Positions 1-9,570 of a stretch of 64,000 nt of DNA are shown here, piece by piece (position 1 is the first letter of the stretch; each line of letters opens with the position of its first letter). Location: assembly GCF_022539665.2 (NCBI RefSeq), contig NC_081334.1, positions 1,860,001 through 1,924,000 of the forward strand. Reading direction: 5' to 3'. Origin of the DNA: Daphnia carinata (lineage: Eukaryota; Arthropoda; Branchiopoda; Diplostraca; Daphniidae). The position numbers were made by a program, and so were the translations under genes. The notes beneath the pieces were generated by a model that saw nothing but the letters and a program-made list of their open reading frames with translations, did not search any database and was not told the origin of the DNA.

Positions 1-79
1 AAATATTTAATTTGTTTTTTTTAATTTTTTAGTTTCAGCAAAAATGCAACATTGCTAAATGCCAGCAAATTAGGAGTTA

Positions 80-446
80 GTTCCACGCATGGCCTACTAT
101 AATAACGGCCAGCAAGCACGCAATACCCCCTGCGCCTAAAACTAAATTGCCAGAGGGGCCTAATACCCCAAATCGAAGTCCATTTTCTACAGCTTCATCC
201 CACCCATTCCAATTTCTTTTACTTTTTCCACTGATTGGCAATGGTGGAGAGGTACTACTGCCGTAGTACCTCAAACAGAATTCCACTTTCCACTGGTTTT
301 TTCCACTCATTCCAATCTGTATTAGTTACCAAACAGTGGAAAATGGAGCTCGGTTTGGGGTATTAGACCCCTCTGGCAATTGAGTTTTAGGCGCAGGGGG
401 TATTGCGTGCTTGCTGGCCGTTATTATAGTAGGCCATGGTTCCACG
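80..446. mobile_element. P-like MITE (element 88-438) with 8-bp target-site duplications
   Basis: A 351-bp non-coding element runs from 88 to 438. Its terminal inverted repeats are about 89 bp each (88-176 and 350-438), start with CATGGCCTAC and differ at only a few positions. Both sides carry the same 8-bp direct repeat GTTCCACG (80-87 and 439-446). An 8-bp duplication with termini starting CA fits the P superfamily; hAT also makes 8-bp duplications but usually starts CAG or TAG. There is no transposase inside, so it would have been moved by another copy. A related sequence near 3,160-3,195 lacks the insert and shows what the empty site looks like. Confidence 0.85.
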
Positions 447-2240
447 TCACTGGTACATTCAGCGCTCTAGTTCCAAGATGGCGGACAATATGTTCAGAGC
501 TTTAGAGTTCAGACACATCTTTAAGCTTACGCCACGCTCTTGTTCATCACCATTTCACATTTTCTTTGAACCATTGTGTGAAGGTAAATGATAAGATTCT
601 AAGGTAAGCAAAAAAATCGTTTATAATACCAGAAATTGAAATTTAAATGAAAGCAACTTTTAATTTTTCTGGCATCTACATTCACGCAAATATTGGATGA
701 AATTTCTTATTTAATAAAGTAACATTTATTTTAGCTCTTCATTCCAGGTTACTGACAATCTGCAAGCTGATCAACAAAGATGTTTTGTTACTACAGAGCT
801 TGATTTGCTTGTTGCAACAATTGATAACAGAAAATGACGATGAGGATGACGTTTTGGTGAATGTGATGCACTTGAAAGGTGACAGACAATTATGTCCCTG
901 TAACTAGTATGGCTTGGAATTTAGTTTTTTTCCCCCGATGGTTAGTACATCTATAGTTTCAAGATAATGAATAGATAGGTAAAAGGCTTTTATTACTTGA
1001 AATGCCTTATAATTAAAAATTACCATTTTCATACAAAATTAAGGCTACCTGTTCCAGGGATTGATAGTAGAAAGTGATGGTGAGGTTTTGGGGAGAGCAA
1101 CTTCCTTCAAAAGTTATTTTAAAAAATCAAGGTATAAAATATAGATATGAGTGTCTCACAAGCTATTGAATGTTTAACGGAAAAGGGATTTCTATTACTT
1201 GAAATGGTGATTCTAACAAAATACAATTTTTGTGCAGAAAGGTTTTCATGGAACAACACGCTGGTGAACGACTGACGAACTTGTCAACAAGTAAAAATAT
1301 TGGGTGCTACTAACGAATGAGTTTGCACAGTCAAAATGGGCTTGTAAAGAATGGATTGTTGAAGAAGACGATGGACTGTGGTGCCTTGGCGCTAAACACA
1401 CTGGTAGCCAGTAGATGGCGTGAAAATCCAATGACTGAAAGGCTAAGAGATGGCGTAGCAAGTCGGACGTGACCCTGAAAACCCAATAGATGGCGTAGCA
1501 AGCCGGACGTGACCCTGAAAACCCAATAGATGGCGTAGTAAGTCGGACGTCACCCTGAAAACCCAATAGATGGCGTTGCAATTTGGACGTGATCCTGAAA
1601 ACCCAATAGATGGCGTTGCAAGTCTGACCTGAAGCCGTAGCGCTATAAATGGCGTTACGAGTGTGCCCTGAATCCGTCACCCAACGGATGACGTTGCAAG
1701 TCTGACCTGAATCCGCCACCCAATGGATGACTTTGCAAGTCTGACCTGAATCCGCCACCCAATGGATGACGTTGCAAGTCTGACCTGAATCCGCCACCCA
1801 ATGGATGACGTTGCAAGTCTGACCTGAATCCGCCACCCAATGGATGACGTTGCAAGTCTGATCTGAACCCGAAGCCCAATGGAGTTTCAAGGCTGGCCTG
1901 TAGTCCGGCGCGGCGTTGCGTGCTGCCTTGAACCAAACTGAAATTCTTGGCCTTCGATGAATTTTCGGGTACTTCTTCACTTTGACAAGCTCAAGTTTTC
2001 TAGACTGATCTTATTTAATTTTCTTGACATAGGTTAGATGAAGAAAAGTAGTGAAATGGAAAATGTTCTGCGGAAATGTTGAATGTTCAGATTTGTAACA
2101 GCTGTGAGATGGATAATTTCACTGTCACACATCTTGGTATATCTTTTATCAATTGACTTAGTGTTGAACTTCTTGCAAACTCATTTCCTCTTGACTCATG
2201 TAGTAAAAGAAAGTGACACCGCATATGTAAATACCTTACA
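447..2240 (+). repeat. Dispersed repeat family, copy R1
   Basis: This stretch is a diverged member of a local repeat family. Its first part resembles 3,165-3,240 (copy R2). Segments at about 690-880, 988-1,110 and 2,083-2,230 match, in reverse complement and in the same relative order, 63,340-63,540, 63,130-63,270 and 62,240-62,372 (copy R3). A GATGGCG minisatellite sits in the middle of each copy. No intact reading frame was found; short open stretches such as the one near 820-890 may be coding relics. The nature of the element is unknown. Confidence 0.7.
1408..1890 (+). repeat. GATGGCG minisatellite, 40-bp then 39-bp period
   Basis: A tandem array. The unit starting near 1,451 recurs at 1,491, 1,531, 1,571 and 1,611 (period 40). 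It then continues at 1,650, 1,689, 1,728, 1,767, 1,806 and 1,845 (period 39). The first half carries CCAATAGATGGCG and the second half the altered CCAATGGATGACG. Because 39 is divisible by three, the second half is open in several frames and gives a spurious 13-residue repeat protein. The copy at 1,408-1,421 is CCAGTAGATGGCGT, which matches the CTCF consensus at 13 of 14 positions. Confidence 0.9.
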
Positions 2241-3150
2241 TAGGAAAAGTCATCTGCGCTGTAGGATACAACCCTTTGTCTGTCTTGTAGATTTTTAGGT
2301 GCAGTTAGTTAAATGCTGTGGTAATGATAACTTACGCTGGCTGCCTAACATTCCTTAAGTTGAGTTTTATACTAATAGAAATCTCATGGTAACTAAATGA
2401 AACACTATTTCTTACGCCTACCATAGTTTTGCAGATACATCTGAAATGTCAAGTTTTGTTGAGGTCATCAATTGATACAATACCAACAAATTTATTTCAC
2501 AGTCGTGAAATGAGTAATGGCTAACATATCAATTATACCAGGTAAAGTGAAAACACTTGTAATCTTTACTTCGACGTAGCATTACAAGTAAAATTCACTT
2601 TGGGCTGTTAGAATGCAAATAATTTTTAATCTGTTGATGGGTGCTTAAAGAAATTTTCTTTGTGGTTTTTAGATATGGTGGAACTGATACTACAGTGACT
2701 GTTGGAAGGTGTTTCTGAGCATCATTTATCCCTTATGAAGTCATGACCCTGTATTGGCGTACCAATTCAATTGACAATGTCTTATATGTGAAAATAATGG
2801 ATAATTTTAACCAGTGGATGTGTGCCCAATGGTATTACTTGAAAGTAATTTGTAATTTATTTTTACAAGAACGGATAACTGTAAAATTTTTGCATTAATG
2901 CTTTTTGGCTTTGTAGGAAATGTAATTCCCTCAAACATGTGTGATCTACTGTATAGGTAATCAAAGCAATTTTTCTTCAGAGTGCTGAATTAAGTTCGTG
3001 TCATGAAAATGACTATGGAAAAATTTTTAAGTAACTTGAATTGGTGATTAACATGGTACTTTTTTTAAGGATTTTTTTTAGGAATGTTTTCAACAAAGGC
3101 AAAATATTTTTCAAGGGGTTACCCTTGGTTAATGTCACATAGTAGACAGA
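2241..3150. other. Gene-free AT-rich stretch
   Basis: No gene, RNA or well-defined repeat was recognised here. A short phrase resembling the TATTACTTGAAA segment of R1 recurs near 2,831, so it may be decayed repeat sequence. Confidence 0.4.
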
Positions 3151-4260
3151 ATAGGAATTTAATGTCACGTCAATGGTACATAACAGTATTTTAGTTCTAA
3201 AATGGCGGGCAAAAATTTCTTTGGGCCGTGTATTAAGTTATCTTATCAATGTTTAAATTAACGACAAACAAACGCTTAGGATTGAATTAATTCATTATGT
3301 TCGTATGTATAATTTTATTTTTAAAATATTTTGTGAGATAACTTCTGTTAAAGGAATATTTCAGACAGTGTAGAGGCAAAACATTGAATTTTCCATATAA
3401 TAGTAGTTTAGGAGGGTTCAATTGATACTGCATATGCCTTTCTTTTTGTAGACAACGAAGTTTTGTTTTACACTGCTAAAAAAATGAGTTATGCATCCCT
3501 TCACATTAATGTTAAAGTAGAATAACATTTACTTTCATATTTTATTCTAGGTTGCTGCCAATCTTTGCTAGCTGATCATAAAATGTAGTGTGGTTACATA
3601 GGTAGGTTCATCTTTCTGTTTTCCTGACAGAATGGTTCTCATTAGGTAAAGAAAAAAACATTTACTTATGAATTTTATTTCATAAGTTGTGGTCAATCTG
3701 CTAGCTGATTTATTAAGATTATTGTGACTACATAGCTTTGTTTGCCTGTTTCACGAACCGAAGAAACACGAAGTACGCTCAAAAGATGGCGTGGCAATCC
3801 AATGGATGGCGGCGCAAGCTTCGTCCGAAAACCAATAGATGGCGGAGCAAGCTTCGTCCGAAATCCAATAGATGGACTAGCCAACCATCCTGCAATTAAT
3901 GGCGTTGGAAGCTGCACTTGAAATCGAATAGCTAGAGTTGCATGCTAGGTTAGCAGGCAATTTACTGCTTAGTTGTCTACCAAACAAGGGTAAATACCTT
4001 CTTGGTGGCTGTTATACGCAGATTTATTATTCGTTGACGATAGATTCTAGGTATATCAGACAAGAACACTTAAACAGGAGCAAAATATTTTTCCAGTGAC
4101 TACCACTGGTTTTCTTCTCAAATGCTGTGGGGAAGCCAATTAGGAATTGTTGGCTTTTGATGAATGTTACAGGTACATGTTTATTTTCACAATCAAAAGT
4201 TGTCTGCATTAATAAGCCTGCTTCACTTTGTTAAGATTGCGTATCAAACTGAATGTAGCC
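3150..4260 (+). repeat. Dispersed repeat family, copy R2
   Basis: The start (3,165-3,240) resembles R1 at 439-520. Two related sub-blocks at 3,505-3,600 and 3,640-3,740 both contain a GCTAGCTGAT core and match, inverted, 63,640-63,800 and 63,440-63,540. A short GATGGCG cluster at 3,784-3,905 sits where R1 and R3 have their minisatellites; one unit, CCAATAGATGGCGG at 3,832-3,845, matches the CTCF consensus at 13 of 14 positions. No coding function was recognised. Confidence 0.65.
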
Positions 4261-4439
4261 TATCATTTCTCTGCTTAAATCTAGTCTTTCGTACGCAGTG
4301 TACAGCAGAGAGAATTCGTAACGAGAATTCTCCAGTTCCGCCAATGGGGTGAATCGAGACTAATCCACCATACTATTTCGGCTATTTTGTTCTACACCAA
4401 TGATAGATGGCGTTTAGGTGATGTTTCGTTGTTTGTTCA

Positions 4440-5220
4440 TAGATGGTGTTGTAAGCTGCGTTTCCGCTTGTAATTCAAAGATCATGAGGCAATTCAGTAA
4501 CGACAACTGTTTTGGAATTGGTATGATGGAACTCTGGTAGGAAACTGCAAGTTGTTTTCTTGCAGGAGTATTAAAATAACAAAAAACTTTTGAAACAGTG
4601 TCCAAAAAATGTTTGTGATTTACTTGTTTGTGATTTACTTTTTTGAATTACAAAGATGCTGAATTGCAAGAAAGTGCTTATATTGGAAGAGGAGACTATA
4701 AGGCACATACGTCGAATATTGATCGATTACTCAGGAAGGAACGATTTTAGTCTTACTCTTCTGCTGGATTATGGCATGCTACCAACATTTTCAGCTCACA
4801 CAGGTATCTGCTTAGCCTACTTAATAAGATGATCTTACTTAAAATTTTCATTCGTTACTGTAAATGCTACTACCATATCACTCCACAAACAAAACTGATT
4901 TGTGGTGTGATGAAATAAGCTGTTACTGTAGACTTTGGTCTTGGAAGTTTTCCAGACCTTACATCAGCTGTATAAGTGTGTTGGGTATTGGTGATAGGAG
5001 ATATTGAGTTTTGGAATGATATGAATGACAGGACAATCATTATAGAATCTTTAGACCAGCAAGCCATACTTTCAAACTAAAATTTTCTCCTTTGGCTTTA
5101 GATTTCTGTAATGGCTTTGCCTCTGATGATGTTCAATTAGGGCACCTTCCATTGACTAGTGCATGACAAATGAGCCTACACCTAACAACTTTGCATATTC
5201 TGCATGTCATTTTGCACTAG
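4440..5220 (+). repeat. Left arm of a long diverged inverted repeat
   Basis: Reading forward, this arm matches the reverse complement of 9,570-8,865 over roughly 750 bp with many substitutions and small indels. Anchors are the blocks near 4,455-4,560, 4,720-4,870 and 4,880-5,200. A frame near 4,670-4,800 is open in both arms and ends close to a GT, which suggests a decayed coding exon, but the residues match nothing I recognise. Confidence 0.7.
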
Positions 5221-5999
5221 TCATTGGTGCATTCTTGTTGAACCTCATTTGTTGAAACTGTTGTTGAAACTGTTAGGATCAGCTGGTTGCGATTACATGA
5301 TATAGTTCATCGTCTGATAACAAGATCAGTTAATTAATTGAAATTGGAATGCAGTATATTTTTAATGGATCCCCTGTTTGTTATTAGATTTCGCAAGTCA
5401 TTGCAGCCGTTTCGGTGTTTGCGCTGCGTTCCACTTGCAGGATTTGTCGAGTTGCATTCAACAGCCGTCTTGTGAATGACGATGAGAACGTAAGCATCAG
5501 TGAATCTGATTACAGTCTGGCATTCGCTACTGATCTTTTACGAGTTAACAATCAATTGTTGATAACTTACGCCAATTAAGTATTTTCCCATATCAAAAGC
5601 AAGACATTCAGCTGTACTGGAAGGGATATCCAATTATTTTTTGCCTTCCGGCCGACCTGTAGCCCACCGTAGCTCATGCAGCAATTAATGGTAGGTTTTG
5701 GTGAAAGTTCGCCGGTCGTCAGATAAACTTATATAGTAGGTACATTTACTATTTCTCGTTCTTTGTCACGTTATACGGCTGCAAATTGATTCTCAGGTAT
5801 GACGTGTCTCTTGGTCTCATCTCGTTGCCTTGTATTTTTGCTTTTTATCGACAAAGGAAAAGAGAAGTTTGATTCTCGGGGCTGTGATGTACATGTAGAA
5901 AAACCAGGTAAGATAAGTCCCATTTTAAACAAAAATATGTAGAACACTTTTATGCTAGAAGAACTGTTTGATGTTGGTTGGATACGCGCATATGGAACA
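5221..5999. other. Gene-free spacer
   Basis: Spacer between the left inverted-repeat arm and the composite repeat. No gene or clear repeat was recognised. A minus-strand open frame at 5,771-6,049 has no family resemblance and is treated as chance. Confidence 0.4.
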
Positions 6000-7027
6000 G
6001 CAGTGAAATCTTTCTTAAATGTTGAATCCAAATAATGTATTTTCCTCAATACTTAAATTTGTGAATAAACACCTTGTTCTGAAATTCCTGTTAGATTTAC
6101 CTTTATTTTAGTAATAAATAAAAAACCAGATGTCGCTGGTGCGCAACCTTATTTGTTTACTAATGATGTGTGACAGTGGTGTGACAAGTGAAACTTGTTT
6201 GAAAGCTTTGGTTAATTGTGTTATATTCCAACGGGCAGTTATGTAAAACTAACTACAATTATGTGACTTACTCCATGTATAGTTTTTGGAAGTTAAGCAT
6301 ACCAAATGGTTGATTTTTTATGTAACAGGTAATCTTGTAAGCTATGCAGGCTGCCAATTCCAAACAGTCATTGATTACCCTGTTAAATTACCTTAGCATT
6401 CCATCATGCTATTGTGTTGTTCATCGAGAGGTATCTAACTTGTATGTTTGCCATTTGTTAACCAATTGACATGATTCTACCTTTAAGATCTTGCTCGTGG
6501 AACTTGCAACGCAAAGGATGATAACCTGGAGGAAGGTTACCAATGTTGTGCATTCGTGGAATCAATATGCCACTGTCTCCTTCTGCCACACCTTACCCAG
6601 ATATAAGAATCAGTTTTGATCTGATAGATGCATTGTGTTTCACTTTGTTTTGTTAAAAACGGTTAGCCACCAGCACCTGCCAACACACATTGACATTGAT
6701 GTCAAACCAATCTCTTTTGGTATTTTAAGTTTTAGGCTAGCCTAGTATTGCTTTTCTTCAAATTTAGTATTCCATCGTAGGACTGCCAAGCCTCAGCCTT
6801 CTTCAGCAAAATTGGTTGCTCTACAATTCTTGCAGTCTTCACCAACAGTTGTAAGTAGAATGGCTGTCTTCGTTATAATTAAGCCAATAATCCTAAAACC
6901 CCATGCAGTGACATGTTTTCTTCAACTTTATCATTTAGAACCATTTCATCTTCTCCTTCAGTCCCACGCAAAATTGGAAATTGAAATCCTAAGTTTTGCC
7001 TGTCTTCGCTTCATGGTCCGTCTGCGC

Positions 7028-7345
7028 CTCGCTCGTCGCATTATCTTCGCCTCGCCCGTCACCCCGTCGTCGCCTCGCCCGTCGCCCCGTCGTCGCCTCG
7101 CCCGTCGCCCCGTCGTCGCCTCGCCCGTCGCCCCGTCGTCGCCTCGCCCGTCGTCGCCTCGCCCGTCGCCCCGTCGTCGCCTCGCCCGTCGCCCCGTCGT
7201 CGCCTCGCCCGTCGCCCCGTCGTCGCCTCGCCCGTCGCCCCGTCGTCGCCTCGCCCGTCGCCCCGTCGTCGCCTCGCCCGTCGCCCCGTCGTCGCCTCGC
7301 CCGTCGCCCCGTCGTCGCCTCGCCCGTCGTCCCGTCTACGCCTCA
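7028..7345 (+). repeat. GC-rich 21-bp minisatellite
   Basis: Tandem copies of CGTCGCCTCGCCCGTCGCCCC, about a dozen, with one shortened unit near 7,149. The plus strand has no A. Every frame is open, giving Arg/Pro/Ala/Ser-rich ghosts on plus and Arg/Gly-rich ghosts on minus; I do not regard these as genes. The minus strand has GGGG and GGG runs in each unit and so could form G-quadruplexes. The paralogous array at 59,700-59,900 is shorter and more diverged. Confidence 0.9.
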
Positions 7346-7464
7346 CCGGTCATCCCTTCTTCGCCTCATGGTTGCCTCGCCCGCCATCCCGTCATCGTTT
7401 CGTGGTCGCCGTGTCTTCGCCTCGTTTTTTGGTATTGTGTGTGTTTTGTAATGTTAAGTATTAA

Positions 7465-7781
7465 CTAACCCGTTGGCTGCCACCCCACCTTTTATCCCCT
7501 TTTTTTTTGTAGCTTGACAGGGACGGGCCGCGCTGTTCTGCGCCATGGTCTATCTGCCATGGGGTGGAGCAGCGCCACTGCCCAAAATTGGCCGAATGGC
7601 CCCAGGCAAGGCACCATAGGGAATCCCTTGTTCGAGACGGCGATGTAGACCTGGGATGTGCCTTTCCGGAAAGGTCTCATCGCCGTTTCAGCCCGGACTG
7701 TCCTCAGTCCCACTTGGTCGCTATCCCTATGATAGCGACGTAGCGACCGTAGTTTAGATGGCGTGGCAGCCAACGGGTTAG
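7465..7781. mobile_element. 317-bp TIR element, copy 1
   Basis: Bounded by perfect 19-bp inverted repeats: CTAACCCGTTGGCTGCCAC at 7,465-7,483 and its complement at 7,763-7,781. The inside is GC-rich and full of short palindromes (for example CCATGG pairs near 7,543-7,562 and a GGTCGCTA/TAGCGACC pair near 7,717-7,752), so it would fold strongly. There is no reading frame for a transposase. Flanking sequence is shared with the copy at 59,985, so both copies derive from one insertion followed by duplication of the larger unit. The superfamily is undetermined. Confidence 0.75.
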
Positions 7782-7920
7782 TTTTAAGTGTATTTATGTA
7801 TGTATTGTATGTTGTATTATGTGGAATATGTATAGTGGTGGATTTGTGGGTGGAAGGAGGGAAAATAAAATGCTTTGTAACATTATTTACTTTTTGCATT
7901 TATTTATATAGTTGTTTTAT

Positions 7921-7990
7921 TGACTGATATGGGGATCGAACCCGAGTACTATAGTATGCTAATCAGTAGCGTTGCCATTATGCCATCTAT
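7921..7990 (-). pseudogene. tRNA-like module T1, composite copy 1
   Basis: On the minus strand the sequence has an A-box-like TGGCATAATGG and a B-box GGTTCGATCC at the expected spacing, as in a tRNA or the head of a tRNA-derived SINE. The acceptor stem does not close and the anticodon stem is weak, so it is not a functional tRNA. Its counterpart is 60,421-60,490. Confidence 0.5.
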
Positions 7991-8080
7991 TACTTGTTGT
8001 TTCATGATACGCATTCCATAATAACCTAATGTCGAACTTAGTTTAACATACGCATCAAAATCTAAACTAATGTTTATGAG

Positions 8081-8150
8081 GACAGTCTTGGCGCAATGGT
8101 AGCGCGCTGTGCTGGAATGCGATAGGTTTGTGGTTCAAATGCATCACAAT
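8081..8150 (+). pseudogene. tRNA-like module T2, composite copy 1
   Basis: The plus strand has a good A box (TGGCGCAATGG) and a perfect D-stem (GCGC/GCGC), followed by GGTTCAAATGC where the B box should be. The D-arm resembles tRNA-Trp. The anticodon and T stems do not pair well, so this is a tRNA-derived relic. Its counterpart is near 60,579-60,650. Confidence 0.5.
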
Positions 8151-8282
8151 TTGAAATTGTCTCACTCTTGAAAAGCGTGAGAAAAGTCTTCGTGCAGCAT
8201 CAATGTATTTTCGATTAAAATAATTTTTCATTTTTTAGGATATTCGACATTACAAGTAGGTTGTCGGAAACAATCCGTGAGT

Positions 8283-8355
8283 GGAACATCTGGGAATTGA
8301 ACCCTAGAAATTCAACTTCTTAAGCCGATGCTCTACCACTGAACTATATCACATG
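8283..8355 (-). pseudogene. tRNA-like module T3, composite copy 1
   Basis: On the minus strand: a D-arm AGTTCAGTGGTAGAGC, an anticodon arm TCGGC-TTAAGAA-GTTGA (five pairs with G-U, T at position 33) and a B box GGTTCAATTCC. It lacks a matching acceptor stem and the long variable arm that an AAG (Leu) anticodon would need. It is treated as a tRNA-derived module, not a tRNA gene. Confidence 0.5.
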
Positions 8356-8639
8356 TTTTAATACTACTATTACTAATAGCGAACGTAGGAATAAGATTTG
8401 GACTTAGAAAAAAAAAGCAAACTCCTTTTTCGTTGCCTGACCATTCACTGGCTCAGAACATCGAAGCAAAGACCCAGGCCACTTGCCTTTACGAATACCA
8501 ATACCTAATATCCTGAATACCTTTTTATTTTTCTCAGAGGGATGTCTTTCCAATGTTTCACATATTGTACATCAGTTGTAGAGAAAAATCCCTTTTTCTC
8601 TAGCGCGTACAAGTACAAGTTTTTTTTAGCATCATGCTT

Positions 8640-8643
<4 letters not shown>

Positions 8644-8674
<31 letters not shown>
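8644..8674. repeat. (CA)n microsatellite
   Basis: About 15 uninterrupted CA dinucleotides. The corresponding place in the second composite copy (near 61,259) has only a few CA units, so the expansion happened after the duplication. Confidence 0.95.
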
Positions 8675-8678
<4 letters not shown>

Positions 8679-8864
8679 TATGTATATAACCAAACATACA
8701 ATTTAACTTAAAAATCACGTCCAATAACTTGGGACCTTACGGCGAATTAGGAATGATGAACAATACAATGAAATTGCAAATCAGCTCACCCCGCCAGTTC
8801 CAATAAATGAGGTTTGCAGAAACAATGCAGAATATGGCAGGTGTTGAGGTGTATAAGGCTCATT

Positions 8865-9570
8865 TGTTGTGCACTAGTCAACGGAAGGTGCCCTGATTGA
8901 ACGTCAGAGGCAAACCCATCAAAGGGGAAAATTTTAGTTCGAAAGTATGTGTTATTTGTCTATACATTCTCTGCTTACTCTAGTTTGTCCTGTCACTGAT
9001 ATTATTTTAAAACTCAATCAGTCCTATCACTAATACCTTACGTACTTTTACGGATGATTTTAAGTCTGGAAAACATCCACATCTACAGTGACTGCTATTT
9101 CATCATATCACAAACTGTTTTTGCCTGCAGAGTGATATAATCTTAGCATCTACACGAATGAAGAGAATTTTAATTAAATTACTCAATCTTATTGATAATG
9201 CTAGGCAGTTACCTATGAAATCGGAAATGTTGGCAACATGCCACATTTCAACAGAACTGCAAAGACCGTAGTCATCCATTCTTGAGCAGTCCATCAATAT
9301 TTCTACATGTACGCCTGATTTTTCTCCTTACAAGAAAAGCTTTGTATTTGCCACTGGGCAAATAAGCTATTCACACATTTGGTTTTCACTTTGCATGTGT
9401 TTAGATTTATGAAAATAATATTAACACCTAATGGCCTCTGTATAAAATGCTGTGTTATTCTTATCATTCTGTACAGAAAAACTTGCAATATCATACCTGA
9501 ATTCCAGAACAAATTGTGTTTATTGAATCAACTTGCGATTTTTGTGCTTCAAGCAGAAACATGGCCAGGT
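8865..9570 (-). repeat. Right arm of the long diverged inverted repeat
   Basis: Reverse complement of 4,440-5,220 with many changes. The two arms enclose about 3.6 kb that contains composite repeat copy 1. The arm carries stops in the frame that is open in the left arm, so any ancestral coding sequence is broken here. Confidence 0.7.

Larger units (their letters stand above)
6000..8700 (+). repeat. Composite repeat, copy 1
   Basis: About 2.6 kb aligns in the same orientation with 58,700-61,300. The shared order is: a block with the AGATGTCGCTGGTG phrase (6,128 and 58,822), a GC-rich minisatellite, a terminal-inverted-repeat element, a conserved AT-rich block ending in GGAAGGAGGGAAAATAAAA, then three tRNA-like modules and a region that includes CCAGGCC and a CA-rich tail. 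The copies differ mainly in minisatellite length and point changes. It looks like a mobile or segmentally duplicated composite, but its ends are not sharp by eye and no enzyme is encoded. Confidence 0.75.

Noticed and set aside
1408-1890. CRISPR-like array
   Set aside because: The whole unit repeats head to tail with no unique spacers, and the genome is eukaryotic.
1246-1980. Minus-strand frame with a 13-residue repeat
   Set aside because: Produced by the 39-bp minisatellite; the repeat part is present only where the period is a multiple of three.
6812-7468. Long Arg/Pro/Ala/Ser-rich open frames on both strands
   Set aside because: They are frames of the 21-bp A-free minisatellite, open in every phase by composition, and have no coding features outside it.
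7461-7785. Assignment of the TIR element to piggyBac
   Set aside because: TTAA is adjacent on the left only; the right side has TTTTAA shifted by two to four bases, so the class stays open.
7921-8355. Functional tRNA genes
   Set aside because: Box sequences are present but acceptor stems or other arms do not pair; better described as tRNA-derived relics.
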